A stretch of 64,000 nucleotides of DNA from Viola odorata (GCA_963691705.1 OY829538.1:28106836-28170835), one strand, 5' to 3'; shown: positions 25,976-40,301, numbered from the stretch's first letter. Translations and numbers: made by a program. The notes: generated from the sequence alone by a model not told the origin.

Positions 25976-28900
25976 ATGATGGTCATGGGGTCTGTCATAA
26001 CCCATCAGGTTGTTCAAGCTAGCTCTCTCAATGTTAAAACCTGTGATTTATATATTATTTCTTTGATTAAACCACTTGGTCTCCACTGTCTAGATGGAGT
26101 GGGTTTCTTCCATATAGAGAAAGGCTTTCTTTTCATGAATACGGGTTTTACAATCAAGGTGGACCAGATCTTCAGCCACAAGAACAAAAGGAACTACAAA
26201 TTTCCTCCACTGCATGCAGAAGGCAACCCTGTTCTACCTCTTGATGTAGATCTGCCCCCACCAGCTCCTGAACCTCAGGCAGTCCTTGCACCACAACCTG
26301 CTCGTCCACCAAATCCTTCATCAGTTGCTTCTAGTACCTCCCAGACAGATTCCCACAACTTAGCAACCCTCGCAGCTCGGACTGAGCTCCTGTGTGAACT
26401 CTTTGAGCTCCAGCAAAAAACTGCTAGCGGTAAATTGACCCGGAGGCCGTTGTACATGCCAAGATAAAGATGATGGTCATAGGGTCTGTCATAACCCATC
26501 AGGTTGTTCAAGCTAGCCCTCTCAATGTTAAAACCTGTGATTTACATATTATTTTTTTGATTAAACCACTTGGTTTCCACTGTCTAGATGGAATGGGTTT
26601 CTTCCATATAGAGAAAGGTTTTCTTTTGATGAATACAGGTCTCAAAATCAAGGTAGACCAGATCTTCAGCCACAAGAACAAAGGGAACTACAAATTTCCT
26701 CCAGTGGATGCAGAAGGCAACCCTGTTCTACCTCTTAAAGAGGATCTGCCCCCACCAGGTCCTGCACCTCAGCCAGTCCTTGCACCACAACCTGCTCGTC
26801 CACCAAATCCTCCATCAGTTGCTTCTAGTACCTCCCAGACAGATTCCCACAACTTAGCAACCCTCGCAGCTCGGACTGAGCTCCTGTGTGAGCTCTTTGA
26901 TCTCCAGCAAAAAACTGCTAGCGGTAAATTGACCCGGAGGCCGTTGTACATGCCAAGATAAAGATGATGGTCATGGGGTCTGTCATAACCCATCAGGTTG
27001 TTCAAGCTAGCTCTCTCAATGTTAAAACCTATGATTTACATATTATTTCTTTGATTAAACCACTTGGTCTCCACTGTCTAGATGGAGTGGGTTTCTTCCA
27101 TATAGAGAAAGGCTTTCTTTTCATGAATACGGGTTTTACAATCAAGGTGGACCAGATCTTCAGCCACAAGAACAAAAGGAACTACAAATTTCCTCCACTG
27201 CATGCAGAAGGCAACCCTGTTCTACCTCTTGATGTAGATCTGCCCCCACCAGCTCCTGAACCTCAGGCAGTCCTTGCACCACAACCTGCTCGTCCACCAA
27301 ATCCTTCATCAGTTGCTTCTAGTACCTCCCAGACAGATTCCCACAACTTAGCAACCCTCGCAGCTCGGACTGAGCTCCTGTGTGAACTCTTTGAGCTCCA
27401 GCAAAAAACTGCTAGCGGTAAATTGACCCGGAGGCCGTTGTACATGCCAAGATAAAGATGATGGTCATAGGGTCTGTCATAACCCATCAGGTTGTTCAAG
27501 CTAGCCCTCTCAATGTTAAAACCTGTGATTTACATATTATTTTTTTGATTAAACCACTTGGTTTCCACTGTCTAGATGGAATGGGTTTCTTCCATATAGA
27601 GAAAGGTTTTCTTTTGATGAATACAGGTCTCAAAATCAAGGTAGACCAGATCTTCAGCCACAAGAACAAAGGGAACTACAAATTTCCTCCAGTGGATGCA
27701 GAAGGCAACCCTGTTCTACCTCTTAAAGAGGATCTGCCCCCACCAGGTCCTGCACCTCAGCCAGTCCTTGCACCACAACCTGCTCGTCCACCAAATCCTC
27801 CATCAGTTGCTTCTAGTACCTCCCAGACAGATTCCCACAACTTAGCAACCCTCGCAGCTCGGACTGAGCTCCTGTGTGAGCTCTTTGATCTCCAGCAAAA
27901 AACTGCTAGCGGTAAATTGACCCGGAGGCCGTTGTACATGCCAAGATAAAGATGATGGTCATGGGGTCTGTCATAACCCATCAGGTTGTTCAAGCTAGCT
28001 CTCTCAATGTTAAAACCTATGATTTACATATTATTTCTTTGATTAAACCACTTGGTCTCCACTGTCTAGATGGAGTGTGTTTCTTCCATATAGAGAAAGG
28101 CTTTCTATTCATGAATACGGGTTTTACAATCAAGGTGGACCAGATCTACAGCCACAAGAACAAAGGGAACTACAAATTTCCTCCACTGCATGCAGAAGGC
28201 AACCCTGTTCTACCTCTTGATGTAGATCTGCCCCCACCAGCTCCTGAACCTCAGCCAGTCCTTGCACCACAACCTGCTCGTCCACCAAATCCTTCATCAG
28301 TTGCTTCTAGTACCTCCCAGACAGATTCCCACAACTTAGCAACCCTCGCAGCTCGGACTGAGCTCCTGTGTGAACTCTTTGAGCTCCAGCAAAAAACTGC
28401 TAGCGGTAAATTGACCCGGAGGCCGTTGTACATGCCAAGATAAAGATGATGGTCATAGGGTCTGTCATAACCCATCAGGTTGTTCAAGCTAGCCCTCTCA
28501 ATGTTAAAACCTGTGATTTACATATTATTTTTTTGATTAAACCACTTGGTTTCCACTGTCTAGATGGAATGGGTTTCTTCCATATAGAGAAAGGTTTTCT
28601 TTTGATGAATACAGGTCTCAAAATCAAGGTAGACCAGATCTTCAGCCACAAGAACAAAGGGAACTACAAATTTCCTCCAGTGGATGCAGAAGGCAACCCT
28701 GTTCTACCTCTTAAAGAGGATCTGCCCCCACCAGGTCCTGCACCTCAGCCAGTCCTTGCACCACAACCTGCTCGTCCACCAAATCCTCCATCAGTTGCTT
28801 CTAGTACCTCCCAGACAGATTCCCACAACTTAGCAACCCTCGCAGCTCGGACTGAGCTCCTGTGTGAGCTCTTTGATCTCCAGCAAAAAACTGCTAGCGG

Positions 28901-29433
28901 TAAATTGACCCGGAGGCCGTTGTACATGCCAAGATAAAGATGATGGTCATGGGGTCTGTCATAACCCATCAGGTTGTTCAAGCTAGCTCTCTCAATGTTA
29001 AAACCTATGATTTACATATTATTTCTTTGATTAAACCACTTGGTCTCCACTGTCTAGATGGAGTGTGTTTCTTCCATATAGAGAAAGGCTTTCTATTCAT
29101 GAATACGGGTTTTACAATCAAGGTGGACCAGATCTACAGCCACAAGAACAAAGGGAACTACAAATTTCCTCCACTGCATGCAGAAGGCAACCCTGTTCTA
29201 CCTCTTGATGTAGATCTGCCCCCACCAGCTCCTGAACCTCAGCCAGTCCTTGCACCACAACCTGCTCGTCCACCAAATCCTCCATCAGTTGCTTCTAGTA
29301 CTTCCCAGACAGATTCCCACAACTTAGCAACCCTCGCAGCTCGGACTGAGCTCCTGTGTGAGCTCTTTGAGCTCCAGCAAAAAACTGCTAGCGGTAAATT
29401 GACCCGGAGGCCGTTGTACATGCCAAGATAAAG
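25976..29433 (+). repeat. Dimeric 988-bp subdomain
   Basis: Here the array alternates an A-like or C-like unit with a B unit, without D: 25976 A, 26470 B, 26964 C/A hybrid, 27458 B, 27952 C/A-like, 28446 B, 28940 C. The three B units all read SPLNV near the start (proline at 17) and PPPGP in the proline-rich part (glycine at 97), so they descend from one B copy. The local period is 988 bp, in contrast to the surrounding 1976-bp tetramer. Confidence 0.78.
26964..27457 (+). repeat. Hybrid monomer, C front and A tail
   Basis: Same junction type as 23506. It sits inside the 988-bp dimer domain, in the place where A would be expected. Confidence 0.82.
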
Positions 29434-32400
29434 ATGATGACCTCGGGGTCTGTCATAACCCATCAGGTTGTTCAAGCTAGCTCTCTCAATGTTAAAACCT
29501 ATGATTTACATGTTATTTCTTTGATTAAACCACTTGGTCTCCGCTGTCTAGATGGAATGGGTTTCTTTCATATAGAGAAAGGTTTTCTTTTGATGAATAC
29601 AAGTTTCACAATCAAGGTGGACCAGATCTCCAGCCACAAGAACAAAGGGAACTACAAATTTCCTCCACTAGATGCAGAAGGCAACCATGTTCTACCTCTT
29701 GATGAAGATCTACCCCCACCAGCTCCTGCACCTCAGCCAGTCCTTGCACCACAACCTGCTCGTCCACCAAATCCTCCATCAGCTACTGCTAGTACCTCCC
29801 AAACAGATTCCCACAACTTAGCAACCCTCGCAGCTCGGACTGAGCTCCTGCGTGAGCTCTTTGAGCTCCAGCAAAAAACTGCTAGCGGTAAATTGACCCG
29901 GAGGCCGTTGTACATGCCAAGATAAAGATGATGGTCATGGGGTCTGTCATAACCCATCAGGTTGTTCAAGCTAGCTCTCTCAATGTTAAAACCTGTGATT
30001 TATATATTATTTGTTTGATTAAACCACTTGGTCTCCACTGTCTAGATGGAGTGGCTTTCTTCCATATAGAGAAAGGCTTTCTTTTCATGAATACGGGTTT
30101 TACAATCAAGGTGGACCAGATCTTCAGCCACAAGAACAAAGGGAACTACAAATTTCCTCCACTGCATGCAGAAGGCAACCCTGTTCTACCTCTTGATGTA
30201 GATCTGCCCCCACCAGCTCCTGAACCTCAGGCAGTCCTTGCACCACAACCTGCTCGTCCACCAAATCCTTCATCAGTTGCTTCTAGTACCTCCCAGACAG
30301 ATTCCCACAACTTAGCAACCCTCGCAGCTCGGACTGAGCTCCTGTGTGAACTCTTTGAGCTCCAGCAAAAAACTGCTAGCGGTAAATTGACCCGGAGGCC
30401 GTTGTACATGCCAAGATAAAGATGATGGTCATAGGGTCTGTCATAACCCATCAGGTTGTTCAAGCTAGCTCTCTCAATGTTAAAACCTGTGATTTACATA
30501 TTATTTTTTTGATTAAACCACTTGGTTTCCACTGTCTAGATGGAATGGGTTTCTTCCATATAGAGAAAGGTTTTCTTTTGATGAATACAGGTCTCAAAAT
30601 CAAGGTAGACCAGATCTTCAGCCACAAGAACAAAGGGAACTACAAATTTCCTCCAGTGGATGCAGAAGGCAACCCTGTTCTACCTCTTAAAGAGGATCTG
30701 CCCCCACCAGCTCCTGCACCTCAGCCAGTCCTTGCACCACAACCTGCTCGTCCACCAAATCCTCCATCAGTTGCTTCTAGTACCTCCCAGACAGATTCCC
30801 ACAACTTAGCAACCCTCGCAGCTCGGACTGAGCTCCTGTGTGAGCTCTTTGATCTCCAGCAAAAAACTGCTAGCGGTAAATTGACCCGGAGGCCGTTGTA
30901 CATGCCAAGATAAAGATGATGGTCATGGGGTCTGTCATAACCCATCAGGTTGTTCAAGCTAGCTCTCTCAATGTTAAAACCTATGATTTACATATTATTT
31001 CTTTGATTAAACCACTTGGTCTCCACTGTCTAGATGGAGTGGGTTTCTTCCATATAGAGAAAGGCTTTCTATTCATGAATACGGGTTTTACAATCAAGGT
31101 GGACCAGATCTACAGCCACAAGAACAAAGGGAACTACAAATTTCCTCCACTGCATGCAGAAGGCAACCCTGTTCTACCTCTTGATGTAGATCTGCCCCCA
31201 CCAGCTCCTGAACCTCAGCCAGTCCTTGCACCACAACCTGCTCGTCCACCAAATCCTCCATCAGTTGCTTCTAGTACCTCCCAGACAGATTCCCACAACT
31301 TAGCAACCCTCGCAGCTCGGACTGAGCTCCTGTGTGAGCTCTTTGAGCTCCAGCAAAAAACTGCTAGCGGTAAATTGACCCGGAGGCCGTTGTACATGCC
31401 AAGATAAAGATGATGACCTCGAGGTCTGTCATAACCCATCAGGTTGTTCAAGCTAGCTCTCTCAATGTTAAAACCTATGATTTACATGTTATTTCTTTGA
31501 TTAAACCACTTGGTCTCCGCTGTCTAGATGGAATGGGTTTCTTTCATATAGAGAAAGGTTTTCTTTTGATGAATACATGTTTCACAATCAAGGTGGACCA
31601 GATCTCCAGCCACAAGAACAAAGGGAACTACAAATTTCCTCCACTAGATGCAGAAGGCAACCATGTTCTACCTCTTGATGAAGATCTACCCCCACCAGCT
31701 CCTGCACCTCAGCCAGTCCTTGCACCACAACCTGCTCGTCCACCAAATCCTCCATCAGCTACTGCTAGTACCTCCCAAACAGATTCCCACAACTTAGCAA
31801 CCCTCGCAGCTCGGACTGAGCTTCTGCGTGAGCTCTTTGAGCTCCAGCAAAAAACTGCTAGCGGTAAATTGACCCGGAGGCCGTTGTACATGCCAAGATA
31901 AAGATGATGGTCATGGGGTCTGTCATAACCCATCAGGTTGTTCAAGCTAGCTCTCTCAATGTTAAAACCTGTGATTTATATATTATTTCTTTGATTAAAC
32001 CACTTGGTCTCCACTGTCTAGATGGAGTGGGTTTCTTCCATATAGAGAAAGGCTTTCTTTTCATGAATACGGGTTTTACAATCAAGGTGGACCAGATCTT
32101 CAGCCACAAGAACAAAAGGAACTACAAATTTCCTCCACTGCATGCAGAAGGCAACCCTGTTCTACCTCTTGATGTAGATCTGCCCCCACCAGCTCCTGAA
32201 CCTCAGCCAGTCCTTGCACCACAACCTGCTCGTCCACCAAATCCTTCATCAGTTGCTTCTAGTACCTCCCAGACAGATTCCCACAACTTAGCAACCCTCG
32301 CAGCTCGGACTGAGCACCTGTGTGAACTCTTTGAGCTCCAGCAAAAAACTGCTAGCGGTAAATTGACCCGGAGGCCGTTGTACATGCCAAGATAAAGATG

Positions 32401-33879
32401 ATGGTCATAGGGTCTGTCATAACCCATCAGGTTGTTCAAGCTAGCCCTCTCAATGTTAAAACCTGTGATTTACATATTATTTTTTTGATTAAACCACTTG
32501 GTTTCCACTGTCTAGATGGAATGGGTTTCTTCCATATAGAGAAAGGTTTTCTTTTGATGAATACAGGTCTCAAAATCAAGGTAGACCAGATCTTCAGCCA
32601 CAAGAACAAAGGGAACTACAAATTTCCTCCAGTGGATGCAGAAGGCAACCCTGTTCTACCTCTTAAAGAGGATCTGCCCCCACCAGGTCCTGCACCTCAG
32701 CCAGTCCTTGCACCACAACCTGCTCGTCCACCAAATCCTCCATCAGTTGCTTCTAGTACCTCCCAGACAGATTCCCACAACTTAGCAACCCTCGCTGCTC
32801 GGACTGAGCTCCTGTGTGAGCTCTTTGATCTCCAGCAAAAAACTGCTAGCGGTAAATTGACCCGGAGGCCGTTGTACATGCCAAGATAAAGATGATGGTC
32901 ATGGGGTCTGTCATAACCCATCAGGTTGTTCAAGCTAGCTCTCTCAATGTTAAAACCTATGATTTACATATTATTTCTTTGATTAAACCACTTGGTCTCC
33001 ACTGTCTAGATGGAGTGTGTTTCTTCCATATAGAGAAAGGCTTTCTATTCATGAATACGGGTTTTACAATCAAGGTGGACCAGATCTACAGCCACAAGAA
33101 CAAAGGGAACTACAAATTTCCTCCACTGCATGCAGAAGGCAACCCTGTTCTACCTCTTGATGTAGATCTGCCCCCACCAGCTCCTGAACCTCAGCCAGTC
33201 CTTGCACCACAACCTGCTCGTCCACCAAATCCTCCATCAGTTGCTTCTAGTACCTCCCAGACAGATTCCCACAACTTAGCAACCCTCGCAGCTCGGACTG
33301 AGCTCCTGTGTGAGCTCTTTGAGATCCAGCAAAAAACTGCTAGCGGTAAATTGACCCGGAGGCCGTTGTACATGCCAAGATAAAGATGATGACCTCGGGG
33401 TCTGTCATAACCCATCAGGTTGTTCAAGCTAGCTCTCTCAATGTTAAAACCTATGATTTACATGTTATTTCTTTGATTAAACCACTTGGTCTCCGCTGTC
33501 TAGATGGAATGGGTTTCTTTCATATAGAGAAAGGTTTTCTTTTGATGAATACAGGTTTCACAATCAAGGTGGACCAGATCTCCAGCCACAAGAACAAAGG
33601 GAACTACAAATTTCCTCCACTAGATGCAGAAGGCAACCATGTTCTACCTCTTGATGAAGATCTACCCCCACCAGCTCCTGCACCTCAGCCAGTCCTTGCA
33701 CCACAACCTGCTCGTCCACCAAATCCTCCATCAGCTACTGCTAGTACCTCCCAAACAGATTCCCACAACTTAGCAACCCTCGCAGCTCGGACTGAGCTTC
33801 TGCGTGAGCTCTTTGAGCTCCAGCAAAAAACTGCTAGCGGTAAATTGACCCGGAGGCCGTTGTACATGCCAAGATAAAG
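29434..33879 (+). repeat. Tetramer HOR domain, order D-A-B-C
   Basis: The order is D 29434, A 29928, B 30422, C 30916, D 31410, A 31904, B 32398, C 32892, D 33386, a regular 1976-bp period. The two tetramers are not recent twins: the first A reads YIIC and VAFF, the second KRNY. The second C has cysteine at residue 43 and isoleucine at 145. So tetramer order was fixed before these copies diverged. Confidence 0.82.
30422..30913 (+). CDS. Class B exemplar, hypothetical 163-aa frame
   Basis: Same frame as the other classes, function unknown. Class B is marked by isoleucine 4, phenylalanine 29 and 36, methionine 42, leucine 53 and 58, valine-aspartate at 79-80, KED at 90-92, alanine 99 and aspartate 144. 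Two B subtypes exist: one with lysine 59 (as here) and one with threonine 59. The threonine subtype is the one that carries the recurrent 1-nt deletion. B lacks the CTGCATGCAG palindrome of A and C, and has a run of seven T before GATT where A and C have CTTTG. Confidence 0.2.
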   Translation: MMVIGSVITHQVVQASSLNVKTCDLHIIFLIKPLGFHCLDGMGFFHIEKGFLLMNTGLKIKVDQIFSHKNKGNYKFPPVDAEGNPVLPLKEDLPPPAPAPQPVLAPQPARPPNPPSVASSTSQTDSHNLATLAARTELLCELFDLQQKTASGKLTRRPLYMPR

Positions 33880-36800
33880 ATGATAGTCATGGGGTCTGTC
33901 ATAACCCATCAGGTTGTTCAAGCTAGCTCTCTCAATGTTAAAACCTGTGATTTATATATTATTTGTTTGATTAAACCACTTGGTCTCCACTGTCTAGATG
34001 GAGTGGCTTTCTTCCATATAGAGAAAGGCTTTCTTTTCATGAATACGGGTTTTACAATCAAGGTGGACCAGATCTTCAGCCACAAGAACAAAGGGAACTA
34101 CAAATTTCCTCCACTGCATGCAGAAGGCAACCCTGTTCTACCTCTTGATGTAGATCTGCCCCCACCAGCTCCTGAACCTCAGGCAGTCCTTGCACCACAA
34201 CCTGCTCGTCCACCAAATCCTTCATCAGTTGCTTCTAGTACCTCCCAGACAGATTCCCACAACTTAGCAACCCTCGCAGCTCGGACTGAGCTCCTGTGTG
34301 AACTCTTTGAGCTCCAGCAAAAAACTGCTAGCGGTAAATTGACCCGGAGGCCGTTGTACATGCCAAGATAAAGATGATGGTCATAGGGTCTGTCATAACC
34401 CATCAGGTTGTTCAAGCTAGCTCTCTCAATGTTAAAACCTGTGATTTACATATTATTTTTTTGATTAAACCACTTGGTTTCCACTGTCTAGATGGAATGG
34501 GTTTCTTCCATATAGAGAAAGGTTTTCTTTTGATGAATACAGGTCTCAAAATCAAGGTAGACCAGATCTTCAGCCACAAGAACAAAGGGAACTACAAATT
34601 TCCTCCAGTGGATGCAGAAGGCAACCCTGTTCTACCTCTTAAAGAGGATCTGCCCCCACCAGCTCCTGCACCTCAGCCAGTCCTTGCACCACAACCTGCT
34701 CGTCCACCAAATCCTCCATCAGTTGCTTCTAGTACCTCCCAGACAGATTCCCACAACTTAGCAACCCTCGCAGCTCGGACTGAGCTCCTGTGTGAGCTCT
34801 TTGATCTCCAGCAAAAAACTGCTAGCGGTAAATTGACCCGGAGGCCGTTGTACATGCCAAGATAAAGATGATGGTCATGGGGTCTGTCATAACCCATCAG
34901 GTTGTTCAAGCTAGCTCTCTCAATGTTAAAACCTATGATTTACATATTATTTCTTTGATTAAACCACTTGGTCTCCACTGTCTAGATGGAGTGGGTTTCT
35001 TCCATATAGAGAAAGGCTTTCTATTCATGAATACGGGTTTTACAATCAAGGTGGACCAGATCTACAGCCACAAGAACAAAGGGAACTACAAATTTCCTCC
35101 ACTGCATGCAGAAGGCAAACCTGTTCTACCTCTTGATGTAGATCTGCCCCCACCAGCTCCTGAACCTCAGCCAGTCCTTGCACCACAACCTGCTCGTCCA
35201 CCAAATCCTCCATCAGTTGCTTCTAGTACCTCCCAGACAGATTCCCACAACTTAGCAACCCTCGCAGCTCGGACTGAGCTCCTGTGTGAGCTCTTTGAGC
35301 TCCAGCAAAAAACTGCTAGCGGTAAATTGACCCGGAGGCCGTTGTACATGCCAAGATAAAGATGATGACCTCGGGGTCTGTCATAACCCATCAGGTTGTT
35401 CAAGCTAGCTGTCTCAATGTTAAAACCTATGATTTACATGTTATTTCTTTGATTAAACCACTTGGTCTCCGCTGTCTAGATGGAATGGGTTTCTTTCATA
35501 TAGAGAAAGGTTTTCTTTTGATGAATACAGGTTTCACAATCAACGTGGACCAGATCTCCAGCCACAAGAACAAAGGGAACTACAAATTTCCTCCACTAGA
35601 TGCAGAAGGCAACCATGTTCTACCTCTTGATGAAGATCTACCCCCACCAGCTCCTGCACCTCAGCCAGTCCTTGCACCACAACCTGCTCGTCCACCAAAT
35701 CCTCCATCAGCTACTGCTAGTACCTCCCAAACAGATTCCCACAACTTAGCAACCCTCGCAGCTCGGACTGAGCTTCTGCGTGAGCTCTTTGAGCTCCAGC
35801 AAAAAACTGCTAGCGGTAAATTGACCCGGAGGCCGTTGTACATGCCAAGATAAAGATGATAGTCATGGGGTCTGTCATAACCCATCAGGTTGTTCAAGCT
35901 AGCTCTCTCAATGTTAAAACCTGTGATTTATATATTATTTGTTTGATTAAACCACTTGGTCTCCACTGTCTAGATGGAGTGGCTTTCTTCCATATAGAGA
36001 AAGGCTTTCTTTTCATGAATACGGGTTTTACAATCAAGGTGGACCAGATCTTCAGCCACAAGAACAAAGGGAACTACAAATTTCCTCCACTGCATGCAGA
36101 AGGCAACCCTGTTCTACCTCTTGATGTAGATCTGCCCCCACCAGCTCCTGAACCTCAGGCAGTCCTTGCACCACAACCTGCTCGTCCACCAAATCCTTCA
36201 TCAGTTGCTTCTAGTACCTCCCAGACAGATTCCCACAACTTAGCAACCCTCGCAGCTCGGACTGAGCTCCTGTGTGAACTCTTTGAGCTCCAGCAAAAAA
36301 CTGCTAGCGGTAAATTGACCCGGAGGCCGTTGTACATGCCAAGATAAAGATGATGGTCATAGGGTCTGTCATAACCCATCAGGTTGTTCAAGCTAGCTCT
36401 CTCAATGTTAAAACCTGTGATTTACATATTATTTTTTTGATTAAACCACTTGGTTTCCACTGTCTAGATGGAATGGGTTTCTTCCATATAGAGAAAGGTT
36501 TTCTTTTGATGAATACAGGTCTCAAAATCAAGGTAGACCAGATCTTCAGCCACAAGAACAAAGGGAACTACAAATTTCCTCCAGTGGATGCAGAAGGCAA
36601 CCCTGTTCTACCTCTTAAAGAGGATCTGCCCCCACCAGCTCCTGCACCTCAGCCAGTCCTTGCACCACAACCTGCTCGTCCACCAAATCCTCCATCAGTT
36701 GCTTCTAGTACCTCCCAGACAGATTCCCACAACTTAGCAACCCTCGCAGCTCGGACTGAGCTCCTGTGTGAGCTCTTTGATCTCCAGCAAAAAACTGCTA

Positions 36801-37831
36801 GCGGTAAATTGACCCGGAGGCCGTTGTACATGCCAAGATAAAGATGATGGTCATGGGGTCTGTCATAACCCATCAGGTTGTTCAAGCTAGCTCTCTCAAT
36901 GTTAAAACCTATGATTTACATATTATTTCTTTGATTAAACCACTTGGTCTCCACTGTCTAGATGGAGTGGGTTTCTTCCATATAGAGAAAGGCTTTCTAT
37001 TCATGAATACGGGTTTTACAATCAAGGTGGACCAGATCTACAGCCACAAGAACAAAGGGAACTACAAATTTCCTCCACTGCATGCAGAAGGCAAACCTGT
37101 TCTACCTCTTGATGTAGATCTGCCCCCACCAGCTCCTGAACCTCAGCCAGTCCTTGCACCACAACCTGCTCGTCCACCAAATCCTCCATCAGTTGCTTCT
37201 AGTACCTCCCAGACAGATTCCCACAACTTAGCAACCCTCGCAGCTCGGACTGAGCTCCTGTGTGAGCTCTTTGAGCTCCAGCAAAAAACTGCTAGCGGTA
37301 AATTGACCCGGAGGCCGTTGTACATGCCAAGATAAAGATGATGACCTCGGGGTCTGTCATAACCCATCAGGTTGTTCAAGCTAGCTGTCTCAATGTTAAA
37401 ACCTATGATTTACATGTTATTTCTTTGATTAAACCACTTGGTCTCCGCTGTCTAGATGGAATGGGTTTCTTTCATATAGAGAAAGGTTTTCTTTTGATGA
37501 ATACAGGTTTCACAATCAACGTGGACCAGATCTCCAGCCACAAGAACAAAGGGAACTACAAATTTCCTCCACTAGATGCAGAAGGCAACCATGTTCTACC
37601 TCTTGATGAAGATCTACCCCCACCAGCTCCTGCACCTCAGCCAGTCCTTGCACCACAACCTGCTCGTCCACCAAATCCTCCATCAGCTACTGCTAGTACC
37701 TCCCAAACAGATTCCCACAACTTAGCAACCCTCGCAGCTCGGACTGAGCTTCTGCGTGAGCTCTTTGAGCTCCAGCAAAAAACTGCTAGCGGTAAATTGA
37801 CCCGGAGGCCGTTGTACATGCCAAGATAAAG
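33880..37831 (+). repeat. Two near-identical 1976-bp tetramers in tandem
   Basis: Units 33880-35855 (A, B, C, D) and 35856-37831 share every rare mark I checked: isoleucine at residue 2, YIIC and VAFF in A, lysine at residue 84 in C (34868 and 36844), cysteine at 17 and asparagine at 61 in D (35362 and 37338). The shift is exactly 1976 bp. This is the clearest direct tandem duplication of a whole HOR in the window and probably one of the youngest. Confidence 0.87.
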
Positions 37832-40301
37832 ATGATGGTCATGGGGTCTGTCATAACCCATCAGGTTGTTCAAGCTAGCTCTCTCAATGTTAAAACCTGT
37901 GATTTATATATTATTTCTTTGATTAAACCACTTGGTCTCCACTGTCTAGATGGAGTGGGTTTCTTCCATATAGAGAAAGGCTTTCTTTTCATGAATACGG
38001 GTTTTACAATCAAGGTGGACCAGATCTTCAGCCACAAGAACAAAGGGAACTACAAATTTCCTCCACTGCATGCAGAAGGCAACCCTGTTCTACCTCTTGA
38101 TGTAGATCTGCCCCCACCAGCTCCTGAACCTCAGGCAGTCCTTGCACCACAACCTGCTCGTCCACCAAATCCTTCATCAGTTGCTTCTAGTACCTCCCAG
38201 ACAGATTCCCACAACTTAGCAACCCTCGCAGCTCGGACTGAGCTCCTGTGTGAACTCTTTGAGCTCCAGCAAAAAACTGCTAGCGGTAAATTGACCCGGA
38301 GGCCGTTGTACATGCCAAGATAAAGATGATGGTCATAGGGTCTGTCATAACCCATCAGGTTGTTCAAGCTAGCTCTCTCAATGTTAAAACCTGTGATTTA
38401 CATATTATTTTTTTGATTAAACCACTTGGTTTCCACTGTCTAGATGGAATGGGTTTCTTCCATATACAGAAAGGTTTTCTTTTGATGAATACACGTCTCA
38501 AAATCAAGGTAGACCAGATCTTCAGCCACAAGAACAAAGGGAACTACAAATTTCCTCCAGTGGATGCAGAAGGCAACCCTGTTCTACCTCTTAAAGAGGA
38601 TCTGCCCCCACCAGCTCCTGCACCTCAGCCAGTCCTTGCACCGCAACCTGCTCGTCCACCAAATCCTCCATCAGTTGCTTCTAGTACCTCCCAGACAGAT
38701 TCCCACAACTTAGCAACCCTCGCAGCTCGGACTGAGCTCCTGTGTGAGCTCTTTGATCTCCAGCAAAAAACTGCTAGCGGTAAATTGACCCGGAGGCCGT
38801 TGTACATGCCAAGATAAAGATGATGGTCATGGGGTCTGTCATAACCCATCAGGTTGTTCAAGCTAGCTCTCTCAATGTTAAAACCTATGATTTACATATT
38901 ATTTCTTTGATTAAACCACTTGGTCTCCACTGTCTAGATGGAGTGGGTTTCTTCCATATAGAGAAAGGCTTTCTATTCATGAATACGGGTTTTACAATCA
39001 AGGTGGACCAGATCTACAGCCACAAGAACAAAGGGAACTACAAATTTCCTCCACTGCATGCAGAAGGCAACCCTGTTCTACCTCTTGATGTAGATCTGCC
39101 CCCACCAGCTCCTGAACCTCAGCCAGTCCTTGCACCACAACCTGCTCGTCCACCAAATCCTCCATCAGTTGCTTCTAGTACCTCCCAGACAGATTCCCAC
39201 AACTTAAAAACCCTCGCAGCTCGGACTGAGCTCCTGTGTGAGCTCTTTGAGCTCCAGCAAAAAACTGCTAGCGGTAAATTGACCCGGAGGCCGTTGTACA
39301 TGCCAAGATAAAGATGATGACCTCGGGGTCTGTCATAACCCATCAGGTTGTTCAAGCTAGCTCTCTCAATGTTAAAACCTATGATTTACATGTTATTTCT
39401 TTGATTAAACCACTTGGTCTCCGCTGTCTAGATGGAATGGGTTTCTTTCATATAGAGAAAGGTTTTCTTTTGATGAATACAGGTTTCACAATCAAGGTGG
39501 ACCAGATCTCCAGCCACAAGAACAAAGGGAACTACAAATTTCCTCCACTAGATGCAGAAGGCAACCATGTTCTACCTCTTGATGAAGATCTACCCCCACC
39601 AGCTCCTGCACCTCAGCCAGTCCTTGCACCACAACCTGCTCGTCCACCAAATCCTCCATCAGCTACTGCTAGTACCTCCCAAACAGATTCCCACAACTTA
39701 GCAACCCTCGCAGCTCGGGCTGAGCTTCTGCGTGAGCTCTTTGAGCTCCAGCAAAAAACTGCTAGCGGTAAATTGACCCGGAGGCCGTTGTACATGCCAA
39801 GATAAAGATGATGGTCATGGGGTCTGTCATAACCCATCAGGTTGTTCAAGCTAGCTCTCTCAATGTTAAAACCTGTGATTTATATATTATTTCTTTGATT
39901 AAACCACTTGGTCTCCACTGTCTAGATGGAGTGGGTTTCTTCCATATAGAGAAAGGCTTTCTTTTCATGAATACGGGTTTTACAATCAAGGTGGACCAGA
40001 TCTTCAGCCACAAGAACAAAGGGAACTACAAATTTCCTCCACTGCATGCAGAAGGCAACCCTGTTCTACCTCTTGATGTAGATCTGCCCCCACCAGCTCC
40101 TGAACCTCAGCCAGTCCTTGCACCACAACCTGCTCGTCCACCAAATCCTCCATCAGTTGCTTCTAGTACCTCCCAGACAGATTCCCACAACTTAGCAACC
40201 CTCGCAGCTCGGACTGAGCTCCTGTGTGAGCTCTTTGAGCTCCAGCAAAAAACTGCTAGCGGTAAATTGACCCGGAGGCCGTTGTACATGCCAAGATAAA
40301 G

